This document shows positions 43,849 through 52,024 of a stretch of DNA of 64,000 bases, in pieces. The notes under the pieces are model-generated. The model saw only the letters and a program-made list of their open reading frames with translations. It searched no databases and was not told the DNA's origin. Numbering within the stretch: the first letter of the stretch is position 1; every line of letters begins with the position of its first letter. Source of the stretch: Nostoc parmelioides FACHB-3921 (GTDB lineage Bacteria; Cyanobacteriota; Cyanobacteriia; Cyanobacteriales; Nostocaceae); the NCBI RefSeq assembly GCF_014696625.1, contig NZ_JACJQL010000027.1:30002-94001 (forward strand), written 5' to 3'. A program made the position numbers and the translations under genes.

Positions 43849-45882
43849 TTATTCTGCTAAAATTTTCATTAATTCAGCTTCAGTTAACTGTTTTATTCCT
43901 AAAGATTGCGCTTTTTCTAACTTGGAGCCTGCATCTTCACCTACAACTAAATAATCTGTTTTTTTACTAACTGATTCTGTTATTTTTCCCCCAGCTTTTT
44001 GAATTAAAGCTTTAGCTTCATCACGTTTCAAGGTAGGTAAAGTCCCTGTGATAACAAAGGTCTTACCCCCCAACTTGAAGTTATCATGATCAACTGCTGA
44101 TATTTCTTCGGTGTTTGCAAATTGTAATCCTGCCCCTTGCAAACGCTCAATTAAAGTTTGATTGGCACCAATGCGAAACCATTGGTAGACAGACTGAGCA
44201 ATTTCTGCACCTATGCCATAAATTCCGGCAATATCTGACTGTTTGGCTGAAGATAATTCTGCGACTGCGCGGTATTTTTCACTCAATAATTGGGCATTAA
44301 CACTACCCACATGACGGATGCCCAAACCATATAATACCCTTGACCAAGGTTGATTTTTCGATTGAGCGATCGCCTCAATTAATTTCTGTGCCGATTTTTC
44401 GCCCATTCTTTCCAATGCAAATAATCGCTCTGTTGTCAAGTCATATAAATCGGCAACGGAATGCACCAAACCTTTATCTACAAGCTGATGTACAAGTTTT
44501 TCCCCTACACCTTTAATATCTAAAGCATCACGACTCACCCAGTGTTCAATTGAGCCTTTGAGAATTGCTGGACAAGAAGCATTTACACACCGAGTCACCG
44601 CTTCCCCTGTCTCCCGCACCACAGGTTGTCCACAAACGGGACAATCACTAGGCATAATAAAAGGTTGGGTGTCAGCCGGGCGCAGTTCCTTAATTACCCT
44701 GACAACTTCGGGGATGATTTCCCCCGCCTTGCGGACAATGACAGTATCACCGATGCGGATATCTAATTGAGCGATGCGATCGCTATTATGTAAAGTAGCC
44801 CTAGAAACCGTAGTTCCCGCCAACTGCACCGGGCGCATTTGCGCCAACGGTGTTAACGCCCCTGTCCTTCCCACATTCACAGCAATATTTTCTACACGGG
44901 TGGGTGCTTCTTCGGCGGGATACTTCAACGCCACAGCCCACCGGGGAAATCTTTGGGTAAAACCTAACTGTTCTTGTAGCTTAAAGGAATTGAGTTTTAA
45001 TACTACCCCATCGGTCATATAGGGTAAATTTAATCTTTCTGTATCCCAGTAATTATAATAATCTGCCACCTCAGCTAGAGACTGACAAAGCTTGTGGTTA
45101 GGGTTGACCCGAAAACCCATTTTTTGCAACAATTCCAAAGCTTCCCATTGAGTATTGGTAATACTCGCGTCATCCATCCCCGAAATATGCAGGGTATAGG
45201 CGAAAAAGTCTAACCGCCGTCGCGCCACAATCTTTGAGTCCAATTGTCTAAGTGTACCAGCCGCCGCATTGCGGGGATTAGCAAATAGCTGTTCCCCAGC
45301 TTTTTGTCTTTCTTCATTGATTTGTTTAAACACTTCCAACGGTAAGAAAGCCTCGCCCCTGACTTCCACCTTGGCAATATTTTCTATACCGTCAAAATTT
45401 AACCGCAAGGGAATGGAGCGAATTGTGCGGACATTTTGGGTGATATCTTCCCCCGCTACTCCATCACCCCTAGTTGCACCCCTGACTAAAATACCATTTT
45501 CATACGTGAGAGCGATCGCCGAACCATCAATTTTCAGTTCCGCCACATATTGTGCCTCCGTTGGTGTTACTTGTCGCCGCCAACGTTGATCCCAACCTTG
45601 CAACTCGTCTACATTAAAGGCATTCTCTAAACTATATAAGGGAATATTGTGGCGCACAGAGAGAAACTGTGTGGCTGGCCTTTCCCCGATGCGCTGTGTC
45701 GGACTATCTGGTGTGACTAATTCTGGATGCTGAATTTCTAGTTGTTGCAGTTCCCGATACAGTTGGTCATAAACAGCATCCTCCATAACGGGTGTATCCA
45801 AGACATAATAAGCATAGCTAGCTTGTTGCAACAACCGGCGCAGTTCCTCTACGCGTTTGACTTCAGTGTGAGTTTGTACCAT
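43849..45882 (-). CDS. ligA: NAD-dependent DNA ligase LigA
   Basis: 677 residues, full length. Seals nicks at Okazaki junctions and in repair. Ia domain and adenylation domain: active-site Lys in AELKIDGSAI (about 117), RGDGVAGEDITQN; OB fold; zinc finger CPVCGQPV...CVNASCPA (four Cys, about 409-432); helix-hairpin-helix repeats (about 450-580); BRCT domain at the C-terminus (about 600-675, GKTFVITGTLPTLKRDEAK, YLVVGEDAGSKLEKAQ). Isolated gene with a long, repeat-rich upstream spacer. Confidence 0.97.
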   Translation of the reverse strand: MVQTHTEVKRVEELRRLLQQASYAYYVLDTPVMEDAVYDQLYRELQQLEIQHPELVTPDSPTQRIGERPATQFLSVRHNIPLYSLENAFNVDELQGWDQRWRRQVTPTEAQYVAELKIDGSAIALTYENGILVRGATRGDGVAGEDITQNVRTIRSIPLRLNFDGIENIAKVEVRGEAFLPLEVFKQINEERQKAGEQLFANPRNAAAGTLRQLDSKIVARRRLDFFAYTLHISGMDDASITNTQWEALELLQKMGFRVNPNHKLCQSLAEVADYYNYWDTERLNLPYMTDGVVLKLNSFKLQEQLGFTQRFPRWAVALKYPAEEAPTRVENIAVNVGRTGALTPLAQMRPVQLAGTTVSRATLHNSDRIAQLDIRIGDTVIVRKAGEIIPEVVRVIKELRPADTQPFIMPSDCPVCGQPVVRETGEAVTRCVNASCPAILKGSIEHWVSRDALDIKGVGEKLVHQLVDKGLVHSVADLYDLTTERLFALERMGEKSAQKLIEAIAQSKNQPWSRVLYGLGIRHVGSVNAQLLSEKYRAVAELSSAKQSDIAGIYGIGAEIAQSVYQWFRIGANQTLIERLQGAGLQFANTEEISAVDHDNFKLGGKTFVITGTLPTLKRDEAKALIQKAGGKITESVSKKTDYLVVGEDAGSKLEKAQSLGIKQLTEAELMKILAE

Positions 45883-46059
45883 TAGACTTTTGCAAAATAC
45901 CTAGCGGATAAAATATAAAGACGATAAAACCTGCCAGTAGCAGGCTTTGAATACCAAACCCTAGATTAATATTCTGTGGTTCAGCTTTTAAATAAAAAAA
46001 TACCTACATTTCTAGGTTACTCAGTTTAATACAAAAAATTGCAGGCAATAGCTAATTGA

Positions 46060-46179
46060 TAAGCCATTACGCTTTTAAATTACATAGTCACTTGTATGGT
46101 TTGTTGACGGTTGACGGTTAACTGTCAACTGTTAACAGCCAACACAAAAAGAACTGCAAGTTAAATACGCGACAGCTTA
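46060..46179. repeat. Heptad foldback element (120 bp)
   Basis: Left TAAGCCATTACGCTTTTAAA; right, reversed, TAAGCTGTCGCGTATTTAA; core TTGACGG / GTCAACT units. Arms match those of 37854-37973; the inner flanks CTTGTATGGTTTGTTGAC and CAGCCAACAC match 34776-34880, so it links the two subtypes. Confidence 0.7.
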
Positions 46180-46390
46180 ATGGATAATCGGTAATGAATC
46201 AGAAGACTAAATCTACCATCAGCTTGTAAATTTGGTTAATAAGAGCCATAAACGCAGATATCAGCAGAGAACTCTTCATTTCAGCTACTCGATAATATTA
46301 GCCTCTGGTCTCTGATTCTTTTATCGGGCTACTTAAAATTAGTAACTTCGGTTATGTAGCCGTAGCCAGATAGATTAGGACATCTAACTC

Positions 46391-46493
46391 ATACCAATTC
46401 AATTAATGATTGCAACACATTCTTGGGTAAAGATGCGATTCATCGCGTCTCTACAGATGGTTTATTTGTCGCATTATTTTTTCAAATTGGTAT
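46391..46493. repeat. Inverted-repeat element, ATACCAATT ends (copy 3)
   Basis: ATACCAATTCAATTAATG at the left, AATTGGTAT at the right, 103 bases. Interior includes GATGCGATTCATCGCGTCTC. Confidence 0.55.
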
Positions 46494-46529
46494 CAGATAA
46501 AGCCCTCACAACACAAGGCTTTCCAGTCT

Positions 46530-46560
46530 GTCAACCGTCAACGGTCAACCGTCAACAGCT
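46530..46560. repeat. Heptad tandem repeat (GTCAACC/GTCAACG)
   Basis: Four units GTCAACCGTCAACG without the long flanks of the foldback elements. Confidence 0.6.
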
Positions 46561-46711
46561 ATATGTCAAAAGTTGAGGCTCAATCATACATTATTCCCAC
46601 TAATGGGACATGAAGGTCACTAAATTACTTGGCTAAATTGATAACGAATCATATAAAGATTTTCACTGGCTGAAAGGTCAACAAATCTGCTTAGTAACAA
46701 GGAGCAAGATT

Positions 46712-47080
46712 ATGTCAGATACAAGTAAACGTGGCTTTGCTTCTATGGATGAAGATAAGCAACGTGAAATTGCCAGTAAAGGCGGACAGGCTGCTCATGA
46801 AAAAGGTACTGCTCACGAATTTACTCCCGAAGAAGCTCGTGAAGCTGGACGCAAAGGCGGCGAAACTGTAAGCCAAGATAGAGAACACATGGCGGAAATT
46901 GGTCGTGAAGGTGGTAAACACTCTCATGGCGGTGGACGCAAGAAACAAGGTGGCGAAGAAAGCGAAGACACCGAAGAAATTGAAGATAGCGGCGAAGAAA
47001 AGCAAACTCGTGGTGGTACGAGAGAACAGCACTCTGAAGCCGGAAAGCAGAGCCATAAAAATACCAAGAAGAAAAAATAG
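46712..47080 (+). CDS. KGG-repeat stress-induced protein
   Basis: 122 residues, very hydrophilic and probably disordered. Carries several KGG / GG motifs: MDEDKQREIASKGGQAAH, EEAREAGRKGGETVS, HMAEIGREGGKHSHGGG and EQHSEAGKQSH, matching the stress-induced bacterial acidophilic repeat (KGG, PF10685) shared with fungal con-10 and GsiB of Bacillus. The centre is acidic (EESEDTEEIED) and the end is a lysine run. AAGGAG Shine-Dalgarno. Function is probably in desiccation or general stress tolerance, by family. Confidence 0.88.
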   Translation: MSDTSKRGFASMDEDKQREIASKGGQAAHEKGTAHEFTPEEAREAGRKGGETVSQDREHMAEIGREGGKHSHGGGRKKQGGEESEDTEEIEDSGEEKQTRGGTREQHSEAGKQSHKNTKKKK

Positions 47081-47120
47081 TTCTTGTTTAGTTTAATGGT
47101 TTGATAGTTTCTTCGTCATA

Positions 47121-47166
47121 GTTGAGCATTGGTCAATTTTTCCTAGATTAATTACTAATGCTCAAC
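47121..47166. terminator. Perfect 10-base stem after the KGG gene
   Basis: GTTGAGCATT (47121-47130) and AATGCTCAAC (47157-47166) pair fully around a 26-base loop between the convergent KGG and SDR genes. No T-run; could serve either strand. Confidence 0.45.
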
Positions 47167-47198
47167 TAAATTTGTCGTCTTAAGTCCTAATGCCAATT

Positions 47199-47987
47199 TT
47201 AAAAAGTTCCAGCATTCAGTCCGCCGTCTACTTGTAGCATGACACCATTGACGAAAGATGCCGCCGGTGAGCAAAGAAAGACCGCTACATTAGCAAACTC
47301 CTCTGGTTTCCCCATTCGTCCCAAGGGGACAGCCGCATTAATACTAGCAATTTCTACCTCTTTTGTCTGACCAGTTTTAGCCATGCGTGCATTGATTAAT
47401 TCTTCCACTCGTTCTGTATATGTCCAGCCTGGTAGAATGCTGTTGACACGAATTTGCTCCTTACCCAATTCTTGAGACAAAGTTTTTGTCAAACCAATCA
47501 CCCCTAAACGAATCGAGTTTGACAACACCAAATTTTTAACTGGTTGTTTAGTCGAGGTGGAAGTAATGGTGAGGATTGCAGGTGCAGTTGATTGACGCAA
47601 GTGAGGTAAGGCGTACTTTACCAAACGCACCGCACTGAGCAAATTTAAGTTAATGGCAGTTTCCCAGGTTGCTAAATCCGTTTCATCAAACGTACCGGAC
47701 GGTGGCCCGCCTGCGTTTGTCACTAGAATATCTAGCCCACCGAATCTTTCCACTGTTGTATTAATAACTTGTTCGGTGTCACCGGGTTGAGTAACATCTG
47801 CACGCACAGCCAACACCTCTGCACCAGTTTCGTTGGCAATTTCCGCCGCCGCTTTCTCAACTAACTGGCTGCGCGCACTGATGACCACTTTTGCGCCCTC
47901 ACGGGCAAATTGCCATGCTGTAGCTTTGCCTAATCCTTTACTGGCTGCTGTCACTAAGGCTACTTTGCCCCTGAGTTGCAAATCCAT
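47199..47987 (-). CDS. SDR family protein with altered catalytic residues
   Basis: 262 residues with Rossmann fold: VTAASKGLGKATAWQFA (nucleotide loop, about 11-27), VISARS, LVTNAGGPPSG, and the C-terminal PLGRMGKPEEFANVAVFLCSPAASFVNG. The central Ser is present (TITSTSTKQP), but where YxxxK should stand the sequence reads SNSIRLGVIGLTK: Tyr becomes Ser and Lys becomes Arg. It therefore belongs to a divergent subgroup that may not be a classical oxidoreductase. In the same orientation as the class II aldolase gene upstream, 80 bases away, so the two are probably co-transcribed. Confidence 0.88.
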   Translation of the reverse strand: MDLQLRGKVALVTAASKGLGKATAWQFAREGAKVVISARSQLVEKAAAEIANETGAEVLAVRADVTQPGDTEQVINTTVERFGGLDILVTNAGGPPSGTFDETDLATWETAINLNLLSAVRLVKYALPHLRQSTAPAILTITSTSTKQPVKNLVLSNSIRLGVIGLTKTLSQELGKEQIRVNSILPGWTYTERVEELINARMAKTGQTKEVEIASINAAVPLGRMGKPEEFANVAVFLCSPAASFVNGVMLQVDGGLNAGTF

Positions 47988-48067
47988 AAATATATTTTTT
48001 CCTAAATACGTAGGTATAAGCCTACCCGTAGAGTATTTTGAATTTTGAATTGATATATCCCTAGTAC

Positions 48068-48829
48068 CTAATCAAACAATTCAGGTTCTTCGCGTACGAT
48101 TCTATCGTAAAGAGGCTGGAAACTAAACCAACCTGCTTTCGGTTCCCCTACCTGACTATGGGTCAAACGGGCGGTTTCATGGCCAATTATTTTGGGTTGA
48201 CCAGCAGCTTCCGCTAGTAGTTGAGCTTGGCAAGAACGCTCTAGGCTAATGTACCAAAATGCTGCTTCATCTACTGTGTGTCCTACAGTGAGAATGCCAT
48301 GATTCCGCAAAATCAGTGCTTTGTTATTACCTAAGGTCTCAGCCAGTCGTTTACCTTCAGAAGTTTCTAAAACGACTCCTGTATAGTCATCCAGCAAGGC
48401 GTGGTCTTCGTAAAAAGCGCAAGCATCTTGGGTTAAAGGGTCGAGTAGACGACCTAAGCTAGACCAAGCTTTACCATAAATCGAGTGAGCATGAGCAGCC
48501 GCGACGACATCGGGACGAGCTTCATGAATTTGAGAATGGATGGCGAAAGCAGCTTGATTTATCAGTGCGTCGCCTTTGACCACATCACCATCTCGATTCA
48601 CTAATACCAAGTCAGAAACTCGAATGTGTCCAAAATACTTCCCTAAGGGATTTACCCAAAAGTGGTCTGTAAATTCTGGGTCACGAGCTGTGATGTGACC
48701 TGCGATTCCTTCACTAAAGCCAAACTTGCCAAACAGGCGAAAAGCTGCTGCTAGACGCTGTTTGCGGTGTAGGCGTTCTTCTTCAATACTGTTAAATACG
48801 GGGGGTAGGGGTCTACTAAATACGGACAT
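48068..48829 (-). CDS. Class II aldolase/adducin family protein
   Basis: 253 residues. Family members cleave or epimerise sugar phosphates with a zinc ion held by three His. Visible: GIAGHITARDPEFTDHFWVNPLG (about 39-61), the zinc-ligand HAHSIYGKAWSSLGR (about 113-127) and LRNHGILTVGHTVDEAAFWYISLE (about 173-197). The N-terminal helix before residue 40 is charged. The substrate is not predictable from the sequence. First gene of a likely pair with the atypical SDR. Confidence 0.9.
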   Translation of the reverse strand: MSVFSRPLPPVFNSIEEERLHRKQRLAAAFRLFGKFGFSEGIAGHITARDPEFTDHFWVNPLGKYFGHIRVSDLVLVNRDGDVVKGDALINQAAFAIHSQIHEARPDVVAAAHAHSIYGKAWSSLGRLLDPLTQDACAFYEDHALLDDYTGVVLETSEGKRLAETLGNNKALILRNHGILTVGHTVDEAAFWYISLERSCQAQLLAEAAGQPKIIGHETARLTHSQVGEPKAGWFSFQPLYDRIVREEPELFD

Positions 48830-48948
48830 TTTCTTTTTCCGATACTTTTTTGCTAACGTTTATTAACAAATACCGTAGGACATAAATTAGAGACAGATGG
48901 ACTCCCAGATGTAGTTGTGACAGCAAGAATCAGACTTTCTGAACGTAA

Positions 48949-49098
48949 CTAGTAGTAGATATCATCTGGTTTTAGCGATCGCTCTTCCACTACTTCTAAT
49001 TCTGCGTATCTTTCTAAATTACCACCATCTACCCTGCTGTAGAGTGTTTCGTCTTGACTACCTTTGTATAAAGAAATCAATGCCCAAGCAATCATCAT
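48949..49098 (-). CDS. Candidate small membrane-associated protein, 49 residues
   Basis: An open frame beginning MMIAWALISLYKG, followed by a charged region (GGNLERYAELEVVEERSLKPDD) and ending DIYY. It is in the same frame as the preceding membrane-protein gene, directly after its TAA TGA stops, so it might be a decayed C-terminal tail or a real small gene. The hydrophobic start and regular acidic tail look protein-like, but no Shine-Dalgarno is seen. Confidence 0.4.
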   Translation of the reverse strand: MMIAWALISLYKGSQDETLYSRVDGGNLERYAELEVVEERSLKPDDIYY

Positions 49099-49146
49099 GA
49101 ATCGGTGTGCTAGAACCAGGTAGAAACCCCAAACACCAGATTTTCA

Positions 49147-50550
49147 TTATTGTTTACTGTCTTCTGGTTGCCAGATATCCCAGTTATACCAGTGACGCAC
49201 CGCCAACCAAATCACAGATAGTAAACCTGCAACGCTCAAGGTGAGGCCACTGTATGGTACCAATAATCCCAATACTGGTACTACTGCCCCAGCAATGGTA
49301 CAAATGATGGCAGCCAAAGCAGCACTACGAGTAGAACCCAAGCCCCAAGTTAAGGTCAGTAGGACAAGGGAAATCATCGTCCATGCTAATTGAGCATCCA
49401 TAAAGCGGCTCAAGTAGGTTAAGGTCAACAAGCAAGCAAAGTAGATACTACTGGCGATCGCTACGTTTGTTAAACTCATCGGTAGAGATAAATATAGCAA
49501 TAAGATCCACCACAAAAATAATGCTGGTGCTAATAGTAATAAACGGGGAATAATGCCTGTTTGGCGGATGGGGTTTGTATTTGTAAATACCCCAAACGGG
49601 TTTTTCACAGAAACATTATCATCAAATATCCAAGTGTATTGGGTACTGCGTCCATCAGCTTTCCTTTCTTTAGGTACGATACCACTGGCAAAATCCGCCC
49701 CAGGAAAGTTGGCTATTGTTGTCAGGCGAAAATTAGATAATAGCTGTCCGGCGCTATTGTAAACCCAGCGCGGCCCTCCTTGCGCCTGATAAGTAACGCG
49801 AAAACTGGTTTCTTGTCCTGGTTCCAAAAGAAAGGCAAAGCTATAATTCCCTGGATTGACTGGCTCTAATCTAGTGCGATCGCGCTCTACTTTATAGTTA
49901 GATAGTAATGAGTAGCCATTGGGCGGCTGTATTTCAAAGAAGAAATTATTAATATCCTTGAGGCGGTTGACTACTTTGTAATCAGCAGTATAGTCTGCAC
50001 GATAAACCGCACTACGTCCTTGTACATCGGTGCTTTGTTCCAACTTTACCTGAATTTGCGAGCCTGCCAAGGATAGTAAGCGGCTTACCTGTTGCGTATC
50101 ATTGACCTTGACGATTTTGCCATTAACTTGAGTGGTGTAAGTATATGGTTCCTGGGTGACATAGCGTACTTGCGGCGCAATTTGTTCTAGCTTATCCCCA
50201 GAAACGCTTTGGACTACTTGGGCAATCTTTGCCTGTTCCCAGTGGTGATAACGATTGCTTAAGGTAGAAGAGAGAAAAAATCCTCCCACCAATAAAATTA
50301 ATACTAAGGCTAAGTGTTGCAAGCCCCGCAAAATTTGGGCATAACGAATAGCCCATTCACCAATAAAAATAGTTTGTTGTGACGAATTGTGTCGTAAGGC
50401 GAAACTCATCAGAGCGATCGCTATTCCCAAGGCTATGACTAAAAATACTAATAATAGAGAAGCTGTAATTAATTGCGACCCAAGCTGAATTAGCTCTGTT
50501 GGATGGGTCAAATCGGGCAAACCTGGAACGCCCTGGCTACTAGAAGACAT
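49147..50550 (-). CDS. Multi-pass membrane protein of unknown function
   Basis: 467 residues. Two N-terminal helices (about 25-50 and 75-95), a large soluble domain at about 95-330 with YRADYTADYKVVN, FFFEIQPPNGYSLLSNY and RVTYQAQGGPRWVYN, then four to five C-terminal helices (about 340-455). The outline of a membrane protein with a beta-rich extracytoplasmic domain is loosely like CreD or DUF-type envelope proteins, but I cannot assign a family. A HIP1 octamer occurs within. Not linked to a known pathway. Confidence 0.75.
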   Translation of the reverse strand: MSSSSQGVPGLPDLTHPTELIQLGSQLITASLLLVFLVIALGIAIALMSFALRHNSSQQTIFIGEWAIRYAQILRGLQHLALVLILLVGGFFLSSTLSNRYHHWEQAKIAQVVQSVSGDKLEQIAPQVRYVTQEPYTYTTQVNGKIVKVNDTQQVSRLLSLAGSQIQVKLEQSTDVQGRSAVYRADYTADYKVVNRLKDINNFFFEIQPPNGYSLLSNYKVERDRTRLEPVNPGNYSFAFLLEPGQETSFRVTYQAQGGPRWVYNSAGQLLSNFRLTTIANFPGADFASGIVPKERKADGRSTQYTWIFDDNVSVKNPFGVFTNTNPIRQTGIIPRLLLLAPALFLWWILLLYLSLPMSLTNVAIASSIYFACLLTLTYLSRFMDAQLAWTMISLVLLTLTWGLGSTRSAALAAIICTIAGAVVPVLGLLVPYSGLTLSVAGLLSVIWLAVRHWYNWDIWQPEDSKQ

Positions 50551-50605
50551 TGTTGGTTTTTTACATAATTTGAAGCATCAGACTTCTAAAACCGCACAAA
50601 AGTTT

Positions 50606-50641
50606 CAAAAAAAATCCCCGACTTAGCGAATAAGTCAGGGA
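50606..50641 (-). terminator. Intrinsic terminator of the 136-residue exported protein
   Basis: Read on the minus strand: TCCCTGACTTA, loop TTCGC, TAAGTCGGGGA, then TTTTTTTT. One mismatch in an 11-base stem. Ends about 25 bases past the stop at 50665. Confidence 0.85.
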
Positions 50642-50664
50642 CTATAGTGATTAGTCATCAAAAA

Positions 50665-51075
50665 TTAATTTTTTTGACGATTATTTGCTACTCGACAAAC
50701 AATTTCCATAGAAGCAGCATCAGCAGTTTTTGGCTTAGGAAAAATTTCCTGCTCGGTTTTATCTTCACTGGTCAACTTACCATTAGCAGCGTAGAGAGAA
50801 AACTTTTTAGTAAATAATCTACCTTGACTACAAGCTGCATGAAGCCTTCTTTTAGCTATACCTTCTCCATGTTGTTGGACAAGAGTAAAGTTAGTACCAT
50901 TGATAGAGGCCAAATCTAAAGCAATGGGAAAACCTCGTTGATCTGCACCTACTTGAAGATAAAAATTATTATTCTTGGTTTCGGCGATGGCCTGCTGCCC
51001 ACTGTAGATGATTGCTATTCCGCTCAATGACAATGAAGCAATTACCATTAAGCCGCTAAATGGTTTTAAAAACAT
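50665..51075 (-). CDS. Exported hypothetical protein, 136 residues
   Basis: Not recognised. Residues 1-32 form a signal peptide (MFLKPFSGLMVIASLSLSGIAIIYSG, cut near AIAE). The mature part is about 100 residues with two Cys (HAACSQG and EIVCRV) that could pair. Small, beta-rich sequence with a charged C-terminus. Has its own intrinsic terminator, so it is a single-gene transcript. Confidence 0.68.
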   Translation of the reverse strand: MFLKPFSGLMVIASLSLSGIAIIYSGQQAIAETKNNNFYLQVGADQRGFPIALDLASINGTNFTLVQQHGEGIAKRRLHAACSQGRLFTKKFSLYAANGKLTSEDKTEQEIFPKPKTADAASMEIVCRVANNRQKN

Positions 51076-51191
51076 CAGATATAAATTGAATAACTATATT
51101 TTATTTGTATTCATAAAACTTATTTTTTGGCGCGGTAAAATCACGGTAAATGATTAAATTCAAGATACAATCTTTAAAATTTTTGTCTTTG

Positions 51192-51231
51192 AGCAAAAAA
51201 ATAACCGTAGCGGGAAAACTACGGTTATTTA
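51192..51231 (-). terminator. Strong stem-loop terminator without an obvious gene
   Basis: AATAACCGTAG and CTACGGTTATT form a perfect 11-base stem with loop CGGGAAAA; on the minus strand it is followed by TTTTTT. No open frame precedes it on that strand, suggesting a non-coding RNA transcribed leftward. Confidence 0.65.
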
Positions 51232-51544
51232 AGTAAAATGGTAAACTCTAATTTTTGCCGAGAATTTGCAAGATATAAATTCAGATATTTGACTATCTAT
51301 CATGTCTTTTGAACATACATCCTAGCTATTGTAAATATATTTGTCATCACTGAATTCAGTTATTTAATCGGTGAAAATTTTCACTTATTTTCCGTAAATT
51401 CTTTGTATTTAGTAGATTTATAAAATATAAAATTTTTATTTTTACAGTGTTATTACATAATCACTTTGTTCTAAAAAATACGTTTACAATAAACAAGTAC
51501 GAGATTTTTGGTTTGAATTAGTACCTAACGAAGTGGCAAGAATG

Positions 51545-51594
51545 TTGGGTTACTCTACAAGAAGGCTGCGCCTACGTTCCTCAACCCAACCTAC
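51545..51594. repeat. Inverted repeat GTTGGGTT / AACCCAAC
   Basis: Arms GTTGGGTT and AACCCAAC enclose CTACAAGAAGGCTGCGCC. A common short dispersed repeat form in Nostocales, by recollection. Confidence 0.5.
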
Positions 51595-52024
51595 ACCAAA
51601 TCACTTTTTTAACGCTAACTGAACTGTATTGACTTATAGGAAAGGATGAAGGTGCAAGGTTTCACCGCTTACACCCAATATCAACAGTAGATAAGTCCTA
51701 ATTAATATGCCAAGAGGTAATTTTATTCCTATATATAAAAAAGTGGCAAATATTACTAAATATATGTTCAATGGCTGTACTTTTAATTAATTACCGGATT
51801 TTCAAAACTCATATATCTAATAAATAAGATACAAAAAATACTTTTTGCAGTGAGAATACTTGTCACAATGAGGATAAAGAATTTTAAATTTTGCATGAGT
51901 GAATTTTAAATTTATTCACAGAGAGTAGAGCTATAGTGTATTTAGCAATGCTGCTGTTAGTGTGGCTGAGGTTAACGCCGAAGCCCAGGTATTTTTTATG
52001 AATTAGTTTGGAAAGACCTACTCG

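Larger units (their letters stand above)
45883..46711. other. 829-base repeat-rich intergenic region
   Basis: Contains a heptad foldback element (46060-46179), an ATACCAATT inverted-repeat element (46391-46493) and a flankless heptad tract (46530-46560). No gene supported. AAGGAG is found eight bases before the KGG protein ATG. Confidence 0.6.
51076..52024. other. 949-base intergenic region with an orphan terminator
   Basis: No protein gene supported. Contains the minus-strand terminator at 51192-51231 with no gene before it, and a GTTGGGTT/AACCCAAC inverted repeat at 51545-51594. Long AT-rich tracts elsewhere. The FHA-PrsW gene promoter should lie near the right end. Confidence 0.55.

Noticed and set aside
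46715..47056. Minus-strand frame of 113 codons antisense to the KGG gene
   Set aside because: Phe- and Ser-rich product arises from Lys/Glu/Gly-rich codons on the real strand; the KGG gene has a good Shine-Dalgarno and a known family.
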